Source: Gallionella sp. (lineage in GTDB: Bacteria > Pseudomonadota > Gammaproteobacteria > Burkholderiales > Gallionellaceae). Taken from it: DNA of 36,111 nt. The notes under the pieces are model-generated. The model ran no database searches. It was not told the origin of the DNA and worked only from the letters and a program-made list of their open reading frames with translations. The stretch covers positions 1 through 36,111 of the forward strand of contig JAQTTV010000034.1 of assembly GCA_028710565.1 (NCBI GenBank), written 5' to 3'. Positions 33,172 through 36,111 of this stretch are shown here, piece after piece. Position numbers and translations under genes: made by a program. The stretch's first letter is position 1. The number at the start of each line of letters is the position of its first letter.

Positions 33172-34587
33172 TTATTTCACCATCATTCGCCCATGCACAC
33201 GCGGCAACCATGATCCGACTAACATCCCCGCCAAGCTAAACAGCAATCCCACCAATTGCGGTGGCCAATAAGTCGCGGGCTGGGCGATTTCCATCAACAG
33301 CCAACTGGATAATCCCAACGCAATGGAGAGCAACGCACCTTGGGTATTAGCTCGTTTCCAATACAACCCAAATGCCAATGGAATAAATGCGCCAACCAAG
33401 GTGATTTTGTAGGCGTTTTCCACCATTTTCATAATGCCCGCATTTGAGTGCAACGCTGACCACAGCACGATGCTGCCAAAGGTCAGCACGATGATGCGCA
33501 TGGTGCGCAGCATCTGGTGGTCGCTCATGTGCTGCATGGCGAAGTGTTTGAGGATGTTTTCAGTGAACATGACAGAGGGCGCGAGCAAGGTTGCCGAAGC
33601 TGTGCTCATAATGGCGGACAACAATGCGCCGAAGAAGAGAATCTGCGCCGCCAGCGGAGTGTGTTGCAAAATCAACGTCGGCAAGACCAGTTGTGAATTG
33701 TCCACTACCAAACCACCAAACACTTTCGGGTCAATCAACATCGCAGACAACGCCAAAAACATCGGCACAAAGGCGAAGAAAAAGTACAGCACGCCACCCA
33801 ATACGGAGCCACGCACGGCGGTTTTTTCATCTTTGGCGGAAGTCATGCGTTGGAACACGTCTTGTTGCGGGATCGAACCCAGCATCATGGTCAGCCACGC
33901 GCCAATAAATGGAACCCATTTATCCATGCCGCCCGTTGGAAAAAACGCCAACTTCCCTGTGCTACTGGCGTGTTCCCATACTTTTGCCACGCCGCCCACC
34001 TCACCATTAACCAAATAGGCGATAAACAACATCCCCACCATAATCACCGTCATTTGCACAAAATCCAGCAACGCCACCGACCACATCCCGCCAAACAAGG
34101 TATACACCATCACGATGCTCATGCCGATGACCATCCCTGTTTCAGGTGCAATGCCGCCCACCAGATGAAAAACCAGTCCCAGTGCCACCACCTGAGCCGA
34201 CACCCAGCCCAAATACGACACCATAATGCAGATGGTCATCAACAATTCCACCGTACGGTTGTAGCGCACACGGTAATAATCGCCGATGGTCAACAAGTTC
34301 ATGCGGTACAACAAGGGCGCGAAAAACAAGCCCGCAATCACCAAACACAGGCTCGCGCCAAACGGATCGGCAACCACGCCACTTAAACCTTCTTTGACAA
34401 AAGTCGCGGAAATGCCCAACACCGTTTCTGCACCGAACCACGTGGCAAACACCGTTGCCGTGACAATGGGCAAGGGCAAATTGCGTCCCGCCACCACAAA
34501 GTCCCGCGCCGTATGCACCCGCCTCGCCGCATATAAACCAATGCCAACGGATAAACCCAAATATAAAACCACAAACCAAATCAACAT
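33172..34587 (-). CDS. Sodium:solute symporter (SSS family)
   Basis: An inner-membrane secondary transporter (471 aa) with about 13 TM helices. SSS features are present: VLYLGLSVGIGLYAARR at TM1, DFVVAGRNLPL (the family's D-[YF] motif before TM2), the ATWFGAETVLG break, and TM8-9 with FGALLSAIMSTASATLLAPS, where conserved serines and threonines form the Na2 site. It resembles the SSS branch related to proline and pantothenate carriers, but the solute cannot be told. The ATG is at 34587. It ends at a 90-bp repeat and a UUCG terminator. The 290 bp between it and the first pilin gene contain no gene. Confidence 0.93.
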   Translation of the reverse strand: MLIWFVVLYLGLSVGIGLYAARRVHTARDFVVAGRNLPLPIVTATVFATWFGAETVLGISATFVKEGLSGVVADPFGASLCLVIAGLFFAPLLYRMNLLTIGDYYRVRYNRTVELLMTICIMVSYLGWVSAQVVALGLVFHLVGGIAPETGMVIGMSIVMVYTLFGGMWSVALLDFVQMTVIMVGMLFIAYLVNGEVGGVAKVWEHASSTGKLAFFPTGGMDKWVPFIGAWLTMMLGSIPQQDVFQRMTSAKDEKTAVRGSVLGGVLYFFFAFVPMFLALSAMLIDPKVFGGLVVDNSQLVLPTLILQHTPLAAQILFFGALLSAIMSTASATLLAPSVMFTENILKHFAMQHMSDHQMLRTMRIIVLTFGSIVLWSALHSNAGIMKMVENAYKITLVGAFIPLAFGLYWKRANTQGALLSIALGLSSWLLMEIAQPATYWPPQLVGLLFSLAGMLVGSWLPRVHGRMMVK

Positions 34588-34720
34588 AATGTCATGAACT
34601 TAGGGGGGGAAATAGGTCGAATTTTAGCAGCGATGTAAGCGGTTAGCGCGAGCAATCTATCGGTAAGCTTGCCGCAAAGTCATGAGTTTGATGGCGAGCA
34701 GAGCCAATACCCAAGTTTGT

Positions 34721-34749
34721 TTGTATCGTATTGACACTTCGATTAAAAT
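34721..34749 (+). promoter_or_regulatory. Weak candidate promoter of pilin gene 1
   Basis: -35 TTGTAT (34721-34726), a 17-bp spacer, -10 TAAAAT (34744-34749). It would leave a 5' leader of about 120 nt. No sigma54-type GG-N10-GC site stood out by eye, although pilin genes often use one. Confidence 0.3.
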
Positions 34750-34879
34750 GCACCGCTCATCTATGCAATTTCTGCTGCGGCAGGGCTTGTTTGGTGAGAA
34801 AAGTACTTTAATGAGGTTGCGACCTTGTGCTTGCGTTGCTGTTTTGCAGCGCATAATTTAATGAATAAGGAGTATGAAA

Positions 34880-35308
34880 ATGAAGCGACAAACAGGTTTT
34901 ACTTTAATTGAGTTGGTGATGGTCATTGTGATTTTGGGGGTGTTAGCAGCAGCAGCACTGCCAAAATTTGTGAATTTAAAAGGGGAGGCGCAAACGGCGG
35001 CGTTGGCAGGCGTGGCGGGGTCATTAAATACAGCACTCTCCATGAATCGAGCAATTCGTGGATTAAATCCAAACAGCGGGGTAACGACGGTTCAGGGAAA
35101 TGCGGGTGTCAATCAAGCGTGCACGATTATTTTTAATGGCATTTTGCAAGGTGGGTTGCCTGAGCCTTATTTTACAGCGACCAATACTGAGAACAGCAAT
35201 AATGGTACGGGTGGCATTACGCTTGCGGGTAACGCCGTGGTTCCTAAAAATTGCTTGCTTGGTGATGGTGTTGCATCTATGGTTATACCAGTCTATGCAA
35301 TTCCATAA
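34880..35308 (+). CDS. Type IV pilin-like protein 1
   Basis: A prepilin of 142 aa. The leader MKRQTG is followed by the type III signal [21 protein letters not shown], with cleavage by prepilin peptidase after G6 and the conserved E5 of the mature protein. The transmembrane/assembly helix leads into a short globular domain with two cysteines (NQACTII and PKNCLLG) that may form the D-loop disulfide. AAGGAG ends only 1 nt before an ATG at 34874 but 7 nt before the ATG at 34880, so the latter is the real start. The N-terminal half is close to that of pilin 2 and the C-terminal half is different. It may be a major or minor pilin or a pseudopilin. Confidence 0.88.
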   Translation: MKRQTGFTLIELVMVIVILGVLAAAALPKFVNLKGEAQTAALAGVAGSLNTALSMNRAIRGLNPNSGVTTVQGNAGVNQACTIIFNGILQGGLPEPYFTATNTENSNNGTGGITLAGNAVVPKNCLLGDGVASMVIPVYAIP

Positions 35309-35440
35309 AATTCTTTGAAGCAAATGTAAGCAAGGCTGTTTCGGCAGAAATAGCCGAGCATGACATGAACGACTGGAAAGTGTGTGCCTATTATGCCACA
35401 CTACTTTTATCGAGTATTTGCATTCTGTAAATTTTCGGTG

Positions 35441-35446
35441 TAGAGT
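35441..35446 (+). promoter_or_regulatory. Weak candidate -10 box of pilin gene 2
   Basis: TAGAGT with TTGCAT 17 bp upstream (35418-35423). Support is weak. The 235-bp gap between the pilin genes also has a hairpin GGCTGTTTC...GAAATAGCC (35334-35356) without a T-run and a small palindrome at 35511-35524. Confidence 0.25.
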
Positions 35447-35510
35447 CTAAGTCGTCTAATGGGTTACTGCGGTGACTTTGATGACGAGAAATGTTAAGTA
35501 GTTATTTAAA

Positions 35511-35524
35511 CGAGACCGAGGTCT
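35511..35524. promoter_or_regulatory. Small palindrome in the pilin 2 leader
   Basis: GAGACC-GA-GGTCTC, a perfect 6-bp inverted repeat that ends 7 bp before the AAGGAG of pilin gene 2. It could be a leader hairpin that controls access to the ribosome binding site, or a protein site. Confidence 0.35.
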
Positions 35525-35543
35525 CAAAACAAGGAGTTTTAAA

Positions 35544-35915
35544 ATGAAAAAACAATCTGGTTTTACCTTAATTGAATTGGTCATGGTTATTGTGATCTTG
35601 GGTATTTTGGCTGCGGCGGCTTTGCCAAAGTTTGTTAACCTGAAGGATGAAGCTCAATTGGCAGCATTGAAGGGTGTCGCAGGTTCAATTTCCAGTGGCA
35701 ATACCATCAACTATGCGGTGCGCAGCTTGAATTCAGCCAGTGGTATAGCGATTGCTGACTGTAGTACAGCAGGTGGCTTGCTGGAAGGTGGTTTACCAGC
35801 TAACTATGCCATCACTGCCGCTGCGATTACCGCTGGCACGACCGCAACCTGCACACTTTCAACCAGCGGTGTTACTCCCGCAGTCACCACAACATTTACT
35901 GCGACAGGTATTTAA
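35544..35915 (+). CDS. Type IV pilin-like protein 2
   Basis: A prepilin of 123 aa. Leader MKKQSG, then [22 protein letters not shown], cleaved after G6. Residues 1-50 match pilin 1 at most positions (both have ALPKFVNLK, then E-A-Q and GVAGS); after that they diverge. Two cysteines (ADCST and ATCTL) may pair. The tail is rich in T, A, S and G, typical of a flexible surface-exposed loop. AAGGAG stands 7 nt before the ATG. The gene ends at a strong terminator, so the pair is the end of its unit. Probably a paralogue from a tandem duplication. Confidence 0.88.
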   Translation: MKKQSGFTLIELVMVIVILGILAAAALPKFVNLKDEAQLAALKGVAGSISSGNTINYAVRSLNSASGIAIADCSTAGGLLEGGLPANYAITAAAITAGTTATCTLSTSGVTPAVTTTFTATGI

Positions 35916-35937
35916 CCTCTTCACTTAGGTTGTGCAG

Positions 35938-35966
35938 AAACGGGCATCTTAGGATGCCCGTTTTTT
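35938..35966 (+). terminator. Terminator after pilin gene 2
   Basis: AAACGGGCATC pairs perfectly with GATGCCCGTTT around a TTAG loop, followed by T-run. The remaining bases to the window end show no gene. Confidence 0.93.
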
Positions 35967-36111
35967 ATGGCCAAAAAAGCGTAATACATGACTTATTTCG
36001 GCAGTTTTATTGGCCAGGAAATTCATATAAAAATCATTATAGTTAAACCAAAACAATATATTACAGATATGGCTTGATTTTTGCTTTAAATTGAATTGCG
36101 CATAAACATGC

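Noticed and set aside
34657..34854. Minus-strand 65-aa ORF between symporter and pilin 1
   Set aside because: No ribosome binding site, no recognisable domain, and it covers the likely pilin leader region.
35334..35356. Hairpin after pilin 1 as a terminator
   Set aside because: The stem is good but no T-run follows on the plus strand, so it is not called a terminator.

Overview
The window looks like a chromosomal segment of a betaproteobacterium, possibly of the Nitrosomonadales type. That placement is inferred from three things: the wording of LptF, LptG and PepA, the thiD-thiE-hemL gene order, and roughly even base composition. No database search was possible. The 36 kb carries mostly core and envelope genes, interrupted by many short palindromic or inverted-repeat elements.

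Layout. 1-2.0 kb: an AT-rich accessory patch with a 143-aa coiled-coil protein and a ParA/MinD-type ATPase, followed by the end of engB. A broken second copy of the engB 3' end lies on the far side of the ATPase gene, so the patch looks like an insertion at that site. 2.0-5.6 kb: engB, hemL, thiE and thiD on the minus strand. 5.8-5.9 kb: tRNA-Lys(CTT) with a near-consensus promoter and a terminator. 5.9-6.65 kb: a 700-bp non-coding stretch with a 288-bp nested inverted-repeat element and a heptamer tandem array. 6.65-12.3 kb: a 1456-aa hybrid sensor kinase translationally coupled to a receiver/HD-GYP-like regulator whose HD and GYP motifs are degenerate. 12.3-16.1 kb: ftsY, a small acidic protein, holC and pepA on the minus strand. 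16.1-18.3 kb: lptF and lptG on the plus strand. 18.5-26 kb: a membrane-anchored CZB protein, a Kef-type antiporter, a secreted phosphoesterase, a bacteriohemerythrin, a methyl-accepting chemotaxis protein and a small outer-membrane barrel. 26.2-32.9 kb: an RND efflux operon in the order tetR, nodT-like, small membrane protein, membrane fusion protein, RND pump, with a 42-bp palindrome over the tetR promoter. 33.2-34.6 kb: a sodium:solute symporter. 34.9-35.9 kb: two type IV pilin-like genes in tandem.

How the genes work together. The efflux genes encode a complete tripartite pump with its own regulator. The kinase and regulator form a coupled two-component pair. LptF and LptG are the membrane subunits of the LPS exporter. 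The CZB protein, hemerythrin and chemoreceptor suggest metal, oxygen or redox sensing, but their link is only positional.

The most unusual material is the ParA patch with its duplicated engB end, and the way mobile palindromes have entered genes: the C-terminus of the fusion protein, the sensor domain of the chemoreceptor, and both stop codons between the regulator and ftsY.
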